Shown in pieces: positions 24,910 through 33,742 of a stretch of DNA of 36,261 nucleotides (its first letter is position 1; the number at the start of each line of letters is the position of its first letter). The position numbers were made by a program, and so were the translations under genes. The DNA comes from Rickettsiales bacterium (GTDB lineage Bacteria > Pseudomonadota > Alphaproteobacteria > Methylaequorales > Methylaequoraceae): assembly GCA_002689325.1 (NCBI GenBank), contig NZFP01000023.1, forward strand, positions 1 to 36,261. The letters run 5' to 3'. The notes below the pieces were generated by a model. The model was not told the DNA's origin. It ran no database searches and worked only from the letters and a program-made list of their open reading frames with translations.

Positions 24910-25764
24910 ATGAAAAAAACAGAACTTCAGAAAACTATTGAAAATTTTTGGGATGAAAAAGAATCAATTAACCCCGGTAACAAAAATTTAACTAAAACAA
25001 TTAATGTTGTTTTGGATCAGCTTGATAGAGGCGTTATAAGAATATGTGAAAAAAATAATGAGACATGGATTACTAATGAATGGATAAAGAAAGCAATCCT
25101 AATGTCATTCAAAGTAAACGACAACTCTATATTTTCTAGTGGAATATCAAACTCAAGAAGAGGGCAATATACCTGGTATGACAAAGTTAACTTAAAAACA
25201 TCTGGATGGGTTGAGGATGAATGGACAAAGAGAAGTTTCAGATCAGTCCCTGGAGCAGTTGTAAGGTACTCCTCGCATATTGCAGAAAATGTCGTACTTA
25301 TGCCTTGCTTTGTTAACCTTGGTGCATATGTTGACTCTGGTACAATGATTGATACATGGGCTACGGTTGGATCTTGCGCCCAAATTGGAAAAAATGTTCA
25401 TATTTCAGGTGGTGCAGGTATTGGGGGTGTTTTAGAACCTTTACAGGCAAACCCAGTGATAATTGAAGACAATTGTTTTATTGGAGCTAGATCTGAAATT
25501 GCAGAGGGTGTGATAGTCGAAACTGGAAGTGTTATCTCAATGGGGGTCTATATTGGGGCGTCAACTAAAATAGTTGACAGAGACACTGGAGAAATATTCT
25601 TTGGCAGAGTACCACCTTATTCTGTGGTTGTTCCAGGAACAATTTCGACAAATAAGCCAGAAAGCTTTTCTCAGGATTTAAATCTTTATTGTGCTGTAAT
25701 TGTCAAAAAAGTTGATGAAAAAACAAGATCTAAGACGTCTATCAATGAACTATTAAGGTCCTAA
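24910..25764 (+). CDS. dapD: Tetrahydrodipicolinate N-succinyltransferase
   Basis: 284 residues, a trimeric left-handed beta-helix enzyme. An N-terminal helical domain contains [10 protein letters not shown] (about 88). Hexapeptide repeats run from about 113 ([45 protein letters not shown]) to about 222, and the [24 protein letters not shown] signature of DapD is present. It transfers succinyl from succinyl-CoA in lysine and diaminopimelate synthesis. Its stop shares one base with the dapE start. Confidence 0.96.
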   Translation: MKKTELQKTIENFWDEKESINPGNKNLTKTINVVLDQLDRGVIRICEKNNETWITNEWIKKAILMSFKVNDNSIFSSGISNSRRGQYTWYDKVNLKTSGWVEDEWTKRSFRSVPGAVVRYSSHIAENVVLMPCFVNLGAYVDSGTMIDTWATVGSCAQIGKNVHISGGAGIGGVLEPLQANPVIIEDNCFIGARSEIAEGVIVETGSVISMGVYIGASTKIVDRDTGEIFFGRVPPYSVVVPGTISTNKPESFSQDLNLYCAVIVKKVDEKTRSKTSINELLRS

Positions 25765-26903
25765 TGAATCTAATCAAGCTTTCATCGGATCTTATAAGGT
25801 TTAAAAGTGTTACACCAAACAGTGCTGGCTCACTAGAATTTATAGAAAAAATTTTGAAAAAAAATAATTTTAATTGTCATCTTCTTGAATTTGGAAACAA
25901 AAAAATAAAAAATCTTTACGCCGAAATCAAAGGAGGAGAAGGCCCAAACTTATGTTTTGCAGGACATACTGACGTAGTTCCTGCAGGGAATTTAAAGGAT
26001 TGGACCACCAACCCCTTTAAACCAACAATAAAAAATGGTTTTCTTTATGGAAGAGGAGCATCAGATATGAAGACAGCGATTGCCGCTTTTATGCATGCAT
26101 CTTTGGAGTTTTTGTCAAGTTGTAAAAATAAATTTAATGGTTCTTTATCTTTTCTTTTAACAGCCGACGAAGAAGGTGAAGCAGACTTTGGAACAAAAAG
26201 CTTGGTAAACTGGTTAAAAAAAAAACACCATAAAATTGACTTATGTCTAGTTGGAGAACCTACAAACCCTAATTATCTAGGAGAGATGATAAAAGTAGGA
26301 AGAAGAGGAAGTCTTAACGGAGAAATTATCGTTAAAGGTATCCAGGGGCATGTTGCTTATCCTGAAAAATGTAAGAACCCCATTGATGATCTTTTAAAAA
26401 TTTGTGATCAACTTAGACTTCCTATTGATAGAGGGTCTAAATTATTTCAACCCTCCAAATTGGTAATTACCTCAATCGATGTGGGAAATAATGTAACTAA
26501 TTTAGTTGTAGATAGGGCAACAATTAAATTTAATGTAAGGTTTAGTGATAAGCATAAATCTAAAGATATTATTAAACTTATAAAACAAAGACTTAAAAAA
26601 ACAAAAAGTGACTACGAACTAAATATAAAGGTTTCTGGAGAATCTTTTCATAATAGTTCTAAAAAACTTGTAGATCCTTTAGTTGATTCAATAAAAAAAG
26701 TAACAACAAAAACACCTAAGTTAAGTACATCTGGGGGCACTTCAGATGCAAGATTTATATCAAAAATTTGTCCCGTTATTGAATTTGGAATTGTTGGAAA
26801 AACTATGCATAAAACAAACGAAAATATAAATATAAAAGATTTAGAGAGTTTATCAAAAATTTATCTTTATTTCATAAATAATGTTTTCAACGCTAAGAAC
26901 TAG
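25764..26903 (+). CDS. dapE: Succinyl-diaminopimelate desuccinylase
   Basis: 379 residues of the M20 di-zinc family: H68 and D70 (GHTDVVPAG), bridging D101 (RGASDMK), catalytic E136/E137 (TADEEGEAD), E in the VGEPT motif (about 171) and a C-terminal His in GKTMHKTNE (about 354). The STSGGTSDARF segment (about 331) contributes to substrate binding. It releases succinate to give LL-diaminopimelate, following DapD. It ends in a CTAG shared with truA on the other strand. Confidence 0.95.
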   Translation: MNLIKLSSDLIRFKSVTPNSAGSLEFIEKILKKNNFNCHLLEFGNKKIKNLYAEIKGGEGPNLCFAGHTDVVPAGNLKDWTTNPFKPTIKNGFLYGRGASDMKTAIAAFMHASLEFLSSCKNKFNGSLSFLLTADEEGEADFGTKSLVNWLKKKHHKIDLCLVGEPTNPNYLGEMIKVGRRGSLNGEIIVKGIQGHVAYPEKCKNPIDDLLKICDQLRLPIDRGSKLFQPSKLVITSIDVGNNVTNLVVDRATIKFNVRFSDKHKSKDIIKLIKQRLKKTKSDYELNIKVSGESFHNSSKKLVDPLVDSIKKVTTKTPKLSTSGGTSDARFISKICPVIEFGIVGKTMHKTNENINIKDLESLSKIYLYFINNVFNAKN

Positions 26904-27645
26904 TAAATAATTTTTTCCAAATAGAGTCCAGAGGCTGGTGCTGTAGGACCTGCATTTTTTCTATCTTTAGATTGAATAATTCTTTTTATATCCCTTTCTT
27001 TTAAAATTTCTTTTCCTACCTGAATCAGAGTTCCAACCATTATTCTAACTTGATTATGCAAAAATGATTTTCCTGATATTCTAAATTTAACAAAATCTGA
27101 TTCTTTTTTTATTTTTATTTCATCTATTGTTCTTATTGATGAATTTGCCTGGCAATCAACAGATCTAAAAGCATTTAAATCGTTTTTTCCTAAAAAATAT
27201 TCTGAAGCATTTTTCATTCTTTCAATGTTAATTTTCTGAGGAATAAACCAAACCTTATTTTCGTAAATATATGACTGAGTATTTCTATTTAAAATTTGAT
27301 AAAGATAGTGCTTTTTTTTTACAGAGAAACGTGAATGAAATCCTTTATTTGCAATTTTTGATTCTAATATAGTTATTTTATTTTTTTTTTTTTTAAAAAA
27401 AAATTTAGGGCTTTAAAAATTTTTTCAGTTTCAATAGATAAATTTTCAATATCGAAGTGAGCAACTTGACTTAATGCATGAACTCCTGCATCAGTTCTTC
27501 CAGCCACATAAAGTTTAATTTTCTGATTAAAAGTTTTTTTAAGTGAGTCTTCAATTTCACCTTGAATAGAAACCCCGTTTGTTTGAGCTTGCCATCCAAC
27601 ATACTTAGTACCATCATATTCTATTTTAAGTTTAATTCTTGGCAT
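26900..27645 (-). CDS. truA: tRNA pseudouridine synthase TruA, frame interrupted at an A14 tract
   Basis: The first 90 residues are a clear TruA N-terminus with YDGTKYVGWQ and the catalytic Asp52 in GRTDAGVHA. They run into an A14 run (minus strand, 27394-27381) and stop. In the frame reached by a -1 shift, the missing middle reads on without stops, including FHSRFSVKKKHYLYQI (TruA motif) and WFIPQKINIERM, and joins the C-terminal part with FRISGKSFLHNQVRIMVGTL and PTAPASGLYLEKI. With one extra A the protein would have 248 residues, a normal length. The enzyme would modify tRNA positions 38-40. The first base of its start overlaps the fmt stop. Confidence 0.9.
27381..27394 (-). repeat. A14 homopolymer, frameshift point in truA
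   Basis: Fourteen T residues on the plus strand give A14 in the truA message. A -1 ribosomal shift or addition of one A by polymerase slippage would restore the TruA frame. It is the longest single-base run I noticed inside a gene here. Confidence 0.85.
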
Positions 27646-28598
27646 TATTCAAGAGTAAGGTTTTTTATTTCATATCCATTTAAAAACTCTTCATTGTTTA
27701 GTACTTTTTTTCCCTCAAGCTGAAGCTCAAGGATTTTTAAAAATCCGTTACCACATTTAACTACCAAACTATCCGAAACATTTCCAACATCCAAATTTCC
27801 TTTAGATATCACTTTTTTTTTTACTATCTCTGACTTTAAAATCTTAATTCTTTTATTATCTTCTCCACTAATTTTTGTCCATGCTCCTGGAAATGGATTA
27901 AATGCTCTTACCTTAAGATTAATTTCTTCTGCATTATCTTGCCATTTGATTCTAGTCTCACTTTTTTTTATTTTTTTTGCATATGTTGAAAGATATTCTT
28001 TTTGAAAGATCATTTTGTAATTTTTTTTCATAATATCTTTAATTGCTTTAACTAATAAAGGTAAGCCTACTGAAATCATTTTTTCGTATATGGAACCTGC
28101 ATCATCATCAAAATTAATTTTAATTTTTTCTAATTTTATTATCGGTCCTGCATCTAATTTTTCATCTACCTTCATAATGCAAATACCCGTTTCTTTGTCA
28201 TCATTAAGAATAGATCTTTGTATAGGAGCAGCTCCTCTCCACTTTGGAAGTAGTGAGGCATGGACATTAATTGTTAAAAATTTTGGGAAATTAATTATAA
28301 AATCATCTATTAAGTTTCCATAGGCAACAACAACTATAAAATCAACCTTTTCTTTCTTTATTTCTTTTCTAAAATTTTGGTCATTTACTTTTTTTGGAGA
28401 ATATACCTTTAAATTTTTTTCCACCCCCCATCTTTCTACTGGTGAGGGATTAATTTTTTTTCCTCTCCCAGACACAGAGGCTGGCTGTGTTACAATGAAT
28501 GATATATCAGCATTATTTTCATATAAATAATTAAGAAATTTTAATGCAAAATCAGGTGTACCAAAAAAACCAACTTTTACTCCCGTAAGATCACTCAT
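27645..28598 (-). CDS. fmt: Methionyl-tRNA formyltransferase
   Basis: 317 residues. The N-terminal formyltransferase domain has FFGTPDFAL (11-19), the folate-site SLLPKWRGAAPIQ (115-127), and catalytic N111, H113 and D149. A C-terminal beta-barrel domain (about 210-317), beginning near VRAFNPFPGAWT, binds initiator tRNA. It overlaps def by 8 bases and truA by 1; def-fmt-truA reads as one operon. The enzyme formylates Met-tRNAi and Def later removes the group. Confidence 0.96.
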   Translation of the reverse strand: MSDLTGVKVGFFGTPDFALKFLNYLYENNADISFIVTQPASVSGRGKKINPSPVERWGVEKNLKVYSPKKVNDQNFRKEIKKEKVDFIVVVAYGNLIDDFIINFPKFLTINVHASLLPKWRGAAPIQRSILNDDKETGICIMKVDEKLDAGPIIKLEKIKINFDDDAGSIYEKMISVGLPLLVKAIKDIMKKNYKMIFQKEYLSTYAKKIKKSETRIKWQDNAEEINLKVRAFNPFPGAWTKISGEDNKRIKILKSEIVKKKVISKGNLDVGNVSDSLVVKCGNGFLKILELQLEGKKVLNNEEFLNGYEIKNLTLE

Positions 28599-29112
28599 TA
28601 TTTCTTATATTTTTTTTTGATTTTTTTATCTTTTGAATTGCCATTTTTCTTTTTAGGGTCGATAAATGATCAACGAATAATATACCATCTAAATGATCAA
28701 TCTCATGTTGAATACATATAGACATAAGACCAGAAAGAGTTTTTTTATATTTTACGCCCGTATCATCAAACCATTCAACTTCAACCTCTTTAGCTCTCTC
28801 AACATCTGCATAATATTCAGGAACGGACAAACAACCTTCTTGATTAACAAACTTTTCATCAGAAAATTTTATTATCCTTGGGTTTATAAAAGTAATTGGA
28901 GATGACTTTCCATCCTCATTTAAATCTATTACGACAATCCTTTTTCTTATATCTACTTGAGGAGCCGCGAGTCCAATTCCATTTCCTGATGCATAAAGAG
29001 TTTCATACATATTTTTAACTATTGTTTTTAGTTCTTTGTCAAAAACCCCTATATTAGAAGATTTGTGCTTCAATCTTGGATCTGGTATGGTTAATATCTT
29101 TAGTATTGTCAT
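28591..29112 (-). CDS. def: Peptide deformylase
   Basis: 173 residues with the three metal-site motifs: GNGIGLAAPQ (43-52), EGCLSVP (92-98, with Cys94) and HEIDH (136-140). These bind Fe2+ or Zn2+ and cleave the N-formyl group from new proteins. Its start lies only 14 bases from the divergent rmuC start. Confidence 0.97.
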   Translation of the reverse strand: MTILKILTIPDPRLKHKSSNIGVFDKELKTIVKNMYETLYASGNGIGLAAPQVDIRKRIVVIDLNEDGKSSPITFINPRIIKFSDEKFVNQEGCLSVPEYYADVERAKEVEVEWFDDTGVKYKKTLSGLMSICIQHEIDHLDGILFVDHLSTLKRKMAIQKIKKSKKNIRNNE

Positions 29113-29126
29113 TTCAAGTTATTCAG

Positions 29127-30113
29127 ATGAGTTTAGAACATTACATCATCATTTTTTTATTTAGCATACTCTTAATAATGTTATGTTTTCAATTTTTTTT
29201 TTCAAATTCTGGTAGTTCTGAAAAACTTAAGTTTTTACTTGAAAGACAAGAAAATTTAGAAAAATCACTTTTAGAAATGATTGAAAAAAATTTTAATGTT
29301 ATTGACTCTAAGTTTGAAAAATCATCAAATCAAAACTCAAATAATCTTCATCAAATTAAAGAAAGAATTTCGTTAATTGACAGAGCTCAACAGAATATAT
29401 CTGGTCTAACAGATAATGTTATAGATTTAAAAAACATTCTTTCAAACACGTCACAGCGAGGAAGGTTTGGTGAAATAATTTTAGAAAATCTAATAAGTGA
29501 TTATCTTCCTAAAAACAATTATGAATTTCAGAAAACTCTTTCAAATAGTTGCAGAGTCGATTGTATTTTAAAAACAAATGGAAATTTAAATAACCTATGC
29601 ATTGATGCCAAGTTTCCAAGAGAAAGCTATGAAAAAATTCTCAAATCTAAAAATAAAGAGGAGAAACTTAGATATACTAAAATATTTAAGTCAGATATAT
29701 CGAATCACATATTGGATGTAAAAAACAAATATATTATTCCAGGGGAAACATCTGAAATAGCACTAGTATTTATACCAAGCGAACAAATTTACTTGGAAAT
29801 CTTCAATATTATTCCTGACCTAACAGAAAAATTTTATGAATACAAAACATTTCTTATATCCCCAACAACCTTATGGATAGTGCTTAACTACATGGTCAGT
29901 CTAATTAAAGATCACAAAATAAATGAAAATTCTCAAATTATTTATCAACATCTCAAAGATTTAACAAACGAAATTTCAAGACTTGAAGGAAGAGTAAAAA
30001 AAATGGACTCTCATTTTTCAAATGCACAAAGTGACTTAAATGATATTTTAATTACCACAAAAAAAATTAGTAACAAAAAAGATAAGCTTATAAGGCTAGA
30101 ATCTAATGATTAG
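29127..30113 (+). CDS. rmuC: RmuC-family DNA recombination protein
   Basis: 328 residues from the chosen ATG (MSLEHYIIIF). An N-terminal membrane anchor (about 5-27) is followed by a coiled coil (about 30-100) and the RmuC nuclease-like core. That core has SQRGRFGEIILENLISDYLP, CRVDCILKTNG, LCIDAKFPRESYEKIL and the FIPSEQIYLEI segment (about 230). RmuC limits DNA inversions and is thought to be a restriction-like nuclease. The frame extends upstream to 29076, but that start would lie inside def, so the later ATG is preferred. It overlaps recR at the 3' end by 11 bases. Confidence 0.88.
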   Translation: MSLEHYIIIFLFSILLIMLCFQFFFSNSGSSEKLKFLLERQENLEKSLLEMIEKNFNVIDSKFEKSSNQNSNNLHQIKERISLIDRAQQNISGLTDNVIDLKNILSNTSQRGRFGEIILENLISDYLPKNNYEFQKTLSNSCRVDCILKTNGNLNNLCIDAKFPRESYEKILKSKNKEEKLRYTKIFKSDISNHILDVKNKYIIPGETSEIALVFIPSEQIYLEIFNIIPDLTEKFYEYKTFLISPTTLWIVLNYMVSLIKDHKINENSQIIYQHLKDLTNEISRLEGRVKKMDSHFSNAQSDLNDILITTKKISNKKDKLIRLESND

Positions 30114-30702
30114 CTTTCATTTCAGACCTTGAATCAAAAGCTGTTGATAAAGTATTATAATCTAAAGTGTCTAATTCACCTCCAATTGGCATGCCTTGAG
30201 CCAACCGAGTAATTTTTAATTTATCATTTTTACAACTATCAGCAATAAATTGGGCTGTAATTTGTCCCTCCATTGTTGCATTAGTTGCTATAATAAGTTC
30301 CTCAATTTCACCATTTTTAACCCTTTGAAAAAGAGAAATCAGGTTTAACTCATCAGGACCAATTCCATCAATTGCAGATAATACACCACCTAGAACATGA
30401 TACCGACCATTATATGCTCTACTTTTTTCAATTGCCCAAAGATCACCAATATCTTCAACAACACATACTTTTTCACTTTTTCTACTTTTATCAGAACAAA
30501 TACTGCAGGGTGAACTCGTATCAATGTTACCACAAATCTTACAAAAAATTGCGGAAGTCTTTAAATTTTCAAGCATCTCTGAAATATTCGGAATTACTCG
30601 TTCTTTATTTTTTAATAGATAAAGAACAATTCTACGTGCCGATCTTGGACCAAGACCAGGAAGCTTTGAGAAAAGATCGATAAGATCACTTAAAGCAGAC
30701 AT
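30103..30702 (-). CDS. recR: Recombination mediator RecR
   Basis: 199 residues: helix-hairpin-helix LPGLGPRSARRI (14-25), four-cysteine zinc finger C54, C57, C66, C69, then the Toprim domain starting VCVVEDIGDLWAIE (79-92) with DGIGPDEL (112-119). RecR works with RecF and RecO to load RecA on gaps. It follows ybaB by 5 bases in the dnaX-ybaB-recR operon. Confidence 0.97.
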   Translation of the reverse strand: MSALSDLIDLFSKLPGLGPRSARRIVLYLLKNKERVIPNISEMLENLKTSAIFCKICGNIDTSSPCSICSDKSRKSEKVCVVEDIGDLWAIEKSRAYNGRYHVLGGVLSAIDGIGPDELNLISLFQRVKNGEIEELIIATNATMEGQITAQFIADSCKNDKLKITRLAQGMPIGGELDTLDYNTLSTAFDSRSEMKANH

Positions 30703-30707
30703 TTAAT

Positions 30708-31031
30708 TTAAAAAGGCAACTTCATTCCAGGAGGTAAGCCCATGCCTGAAGACATGGAACCCAGTTCACTACTCATATTGTCTGAAATTTTTTTTGTTGC
30801 ATCATTCATAGCAGCAACAATTAAATCCTCTAATACTTCAACCTCATTTTTATCAAGAAGATTTGGTTCAATCTTAATTCTTTTTAACTCATGTTTTCCA
30901 TTCATTGTTACCACTACAGAGTTTCCTCCCGAGCTACCTTGAACTTCTGTCTCCTCAACTTTTTTTTGAACCTCTGCCATCTTTTCTTGCATTGCCTTTG
31001 CTTGTTTCATAATTTGTGAAATATTTGTCAT
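30708..31031 (-). CDS. ybaB: YbaB/EbfC nucleoid-associated protein
   Basis: 107 residues. The N-terminal helix is ISQIMKQAKAMQEKMAEVQKKVEE, followed by the beta-hairpin with VVVTMNGKHELKRIKIEPNLL and the helix LEDLIVAAMNDATKKI. The C-terminus is glycine- and methionine-rich (SSGMGLPPGMKLPF), as usual for the family. It forms a dimer that binds DNA. The ATG directly follows the dnaX stop codon with no gap. Confidence 0.95.
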   Translation of the reverse strand: MTNISQIMKQAKAMQEKMAEVQKKVEETEVQGSSGGNSVVVTMNGKHELKRIKIEPNLLDKNEVEVLEDLIVAAMNDATKKISDNMSSELGSMSSGMGLPPGMKLPF

Positions 31032-32738
31032 TTACTCTTCCTGTATAGTTTTTTTTATTGATTTAACTGAAATTACTTCAGAAGAAGGAATGATTTCAAG
31101 AATTTTTTTTATTAATTTTTCATTTTTAATTATTTCAATTTTTTTATTTTTTTTTTCATCTTCTAATTCTTGAAGAGATTTTAAACCAATTTTATTTGAA
31201 ACAGAAAGAATCCATCTTTTTTTTGTAATCAATTCAATACTTTTAGATGCACTCCACAAAATTTTTTTAGACTCGTGGTTATCATTAATACTTTGAAGTT
31301 CAATATTACCAACATCTTTGTGAGATTTAGGTTCAGAAAAACTAACTAATCGAAAAGAGTTTTTTAAATGATATGCAACCCGTATTTCAGATTGTTTTTC
31401 TATAAGGCCCACTAGATCTGAAAATTTTTTTAGTTCAACTTCCTTGTTATTTTCAGTACTTTCTATAAGTACATCTTTTTTTCTAGCCAAATTGTCATTT
31501 AAAACATTGCCATCTGTGTTTGAATTTAGGTTCATATTTTTATTTTGATCTAAAGTTTTTTCTTTGAGAATCTCACCATTTTTTTTTAAATTTTTGATAT
31601 TATTTTTATTTCTGATAATCTCAAACGGTGTAGGTAGTAAAGAGGCATAACACAGCCGCATTATTACCATTTCAAAACACTGCTTTTCGTTAAAAACGTC
31701 AGTTAACTCATTTACATACTTTTGCATCAGTTCCCAAAATCTTATTATAAAGTCCATCTCAAAGTTTTTTGAGATTTCCTTTAGTTTTTTTAATGATTCC
31801 TCATCAAAAAACTCATAATTATTTTTTACACCTGATTTGATAAGGGAGAGATTATAAGCAAGACTCATCAAAGATTTAGATAGTTTGTCAATTGAAACAC
31901 CTTGTCTATATAACTTATCAAAGCAATCAAAAGATAAGTTTGCATCACCTTTGCATAAATTCTCAAATAAGAAAATTATTGTTGACAAATCACTAATACC
32001 CAAAACCTCTCTAACAACTGAAATATTTATTTTTTCACCTTTTGCTAATACATTTTCTAGAATTGATAAGGCGTCTCGCATAGAACCCTCAGAGCACTGC
32101 GCTATTAATTGGCTTGATTCGTTGTCTAATTCGTATCCCTCCAATTTTGATACTTGAATTAAGTGTTTAGAAATTGATTCAAGGCTAACTCTTCTTAATG
32201 CAAAATGCTGACATCTCGAAAGAACCGTAACAGGTATTTTTTCTGTTTCTGTTGTGGCAAATATAAAAGTTACATCGGGTGGTGGTTCTTCTAGTGTTTT
32301 TAATAATGCATTAAATGCTGCTTTTGAAAGCATATGAACTTCATCTATAATAAAAATTTTTTTTTTACTACTTACAGGCTTATAATTGATGTTTTCTATT
32401 ATTTCTCTTACATCAGCCACACCAGTTCTACTTGCTGCATCTATTTCAACAACATCCATGTTACTTTCATTTTCAATAGAAATACAATTTGCACATTCAT
32501 GACAAGCCTGTATCTTCTCTTCTTTAACTTCTTCGCAGTTAAGAATTTTTGCAAGAATCCTAGCTAAAGTTGTTTTCCCAACTCCTCGTGTACCTGAAAA
32601 AAGAAAGGCATGAGCCACTCTATTTAGTTTTATTGAACCTTCAATAACTGAACATATGTCTTCTTGCCCAATCACATCTATTAGATTTTTGGGCCTATAT
32701 TTTCTTGCAAGAACTATATAGTTGTTATTCGTTGACAT
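31032..32738 (-). CDS. dnaX: DNA polymerase III subunits tau/gamma
   Basis: 568 residues. The clamp-loader ATPase domain has Walker A GTRGVGKTT (49-57), zinc-binding cysteines C68, C79, C82, C85, Walker B IIDEVHML (130-137), sensor 1 ATTETEKIP (161-169) and the GSMRDALS sensor 2 motif (218-225). The lid and collar domains run to about 370. A Lys/Asn-rich linker follows, then a weakly conserved tau-specific region. An A9 run (minus, 31587-31579; codons 384-387) lies just after domain III and could give a short gamma form by slippage. The gene lies just downstream of the SRP RNA. Confidence 0.96.
   Translation of the reverse strand: MSTNNNYIVLARKYRPKNLIDVIGQEDICSVIEGSIKLNRVAHAFLFSGTRGVGKTTLARILAKILNCEEVKEEKIQACHECANCISIENESNMDVVEIDAASRTGVADVREIIENINYKPVSSKKKIFIIDEVHMLSKAAFNALLKTLEEPPPDVTFIFATTETEKIPVTVLSRCQHFALRRVSLESISKHLIQVSKLEGYELDNESSQLIAQCSEGSMRDALSILENVLAKGEKINISVVREVLGISDLSTIIFLFENLCKGDANLSFDCFDKLYRQGVSIDKLSKSLMSLAYNLSLIKSGVKNNYEFFDEESLKKLKEISKNFEMDFIIRFWELMQKYVNELTDVFNEKQCFEMVIMRLCYASLLPTPFEIIRNKNNIKNLKKNGEILKEKTLDQNKNMNLNSNTDGNVLNDNLARKKDVLIESTENNKEVELKKFSDLVGLIEKQSEIRVAYHLKNSFRLVSFSEPKSHKDVGNIELQSINDNHESKKILWSASKSIELITKKRWILSVSNKIGLKSLQELEDEKKNKKIEIIKNEKLIKKILEIIPSSEVISVKSIKKTIQEE
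31579..31587 (-). promoter_or_regulatory. Candidate dnaX slippage tract (A9)
   Basis: The message reads TTTAAAAAAAAATGG. A -1 slip gives Lys-Trp then TGA at codon 389; a +1 slip stops after about nine further codons. Either would release a gamma-like protein of roughly 388-395 residues with domains I-III intact. The nine-A length equals that of the Thermus thermophilus dnaX slippage site. AT-rich genomes have such runs by chance, so this is a candidate only. Confidence 0.45.
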
Positions 32739-32752
32739 TTAATTCCCTTGAA

Positions 32753-32845
32753 AGGAGCTGGAAACTGACCCAACAGCATTCGTTGCGGCTGCTTCTTTTC
32801 AGTCCTGACCGGATTGGCGAAACCATCGTCCAGATCCAACTCCCA
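32753..32845 (-). ncRNA. ffs: Signal recognition particle RNA, small bacterial type (4.5S)
   Basis: The minus strand carries the SRP Alu-less hairpin signature: GGTCAGG, an apical ACTGAAAAGA with a GAAA tetraloop, then AAGCAGCC (32810-32787), the Ffh-binding symmetric and asymmetric loops. CGCAACGAATG follows, as in other alphaproteobacterial SRP RNAs. The ends pair GGAGTTGG (near 32843) with CCAGCTCC (near 32754), giving about 93 nt. The region is much richer in G and C than its surroundings. It stands 15 bases before dnaX on the same strand, a common bacterial arrangement; exact ends are estimated from pairing. Confidence 0.9.
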
Positions 32846-32897
32846 AAAACAAAAATAACATTTTAGGAATCAATTTAAAATAACATATTATTTTACT

Positions 32898-33731
32898 TTA
32901 TTTCCTAAAAGAAGATGCCTCAAAAAACCCCAGGATTTTAATTTTTGATGCAAATTTCTTAAGTTCTTTTAAGGCATTTTTAAAATTTTTTGTATCAGGG
33001 TGTGATTCTACATCAATTAAAAATGAAAATTGTTTAAAGTTTTTATTTACAAAGAAACTTTCTAACCTTGTAAGATTTATTGAATTTGAAGCAAAACCAC
33101 CCAATGCTTTATGCAAAGAGGCAGGCAAATTTTTAGTATTAAATACAATTGATGTAATAACCTTTTTTTTTGCACTTATATTTTTGCTCTCTTTGGAAAA
33201 AGCCAAAAATCTTGTAATATTGTTTTTTGAATCCTCAAAATTTTTTTTTAAAATTTTTAACCCATATATTTTTGATGATAATTCAGAACCAATTGCTGCC
33301 AAATTTTCATTTTTTTCTTCTGAAATAAATTTAGCAGCCCCTGCAGTATCGATAAAATTAATAGCTTCTAAATTATACTTTTTTATATTTTTAGTACACT
33401 GAGACAATGCATGGATATGACTATAAACTTTAGTGATCTTTTTTTTATCAGACTGCCTTATTGACATCAGATGATGCTCAATTTTATGATAAAATTCTGC
33501 AACTATCTTAAGATTGATTGTTTCTAATAAAAAATGCATATCAGCAACTCTACCAGCAATGTTATTCTCAACTGGAATCATTGCTAGGTCTGCAGAGCCT
33601 TCTTCAACTGCTAATATAGCTTCACTAAAAGTATTACAAGGTAACGTTATAAAACTTTTATAAAATTTACGGCAAACTAAGTCTGAATAGGCCCCATGTA
33701 AACCCTGGAATGAAATAACTTTTTTTTTCAT
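32898..33731 (-). CDS. pheA: Prephenate dehydratase
   Basis: 277 residues with no chorismate mutase domain. The PDT catalytic domain has FQGLHGAYSD (8-17), PVENNIAGRV (53-62), the HALSQC motif (108-112) and the NNITRF motif (170-175) with catalytic Thr173. A C-terminal ACT domain (about 192-277) follows. The phenylalanine-sensing ESRP motif of that domain is altered to ESFF (224-227), so feedback control may be changed. It makes phenylpyruvate for phenylalanine synthesis. It follows kdsB by 11 bases. Confidence 0.94.
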   Translation of the reverse strand: MKKKVISFQGLHGAYSDLVCRKFYKSFITLPCNTFSEAILAVEEGSADLAMIPVENNIAGRVADMHFLLETINLKIVAEFYHKIEHHLMSIRQSDKKKITKVYSHIHALSQCTKNIKKYNLEAINFIDTAGAAKFISEEKNENLAAIGSELSSKIYGLKILKKNFEDSKNNITRFLAFSKESKNISAKKKVITSIVFNTKNLPASLHKALGGFASNSINLTRLESFFVNKNFKQFSFLIDVESHPDTKNFKNALKELKKFASKIKILGFFEASSFRK

Positions 33732-33742
33732 TTTATAAACTA

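Noticed and set aside
26900-27217. Separate 105-residue protein at the 3' part of truA
   Set aside because: It matches the TruA C-terminal domain and continuous TruA sequence leads into it from the N-terminal part, so it is a fragment, not a gene.
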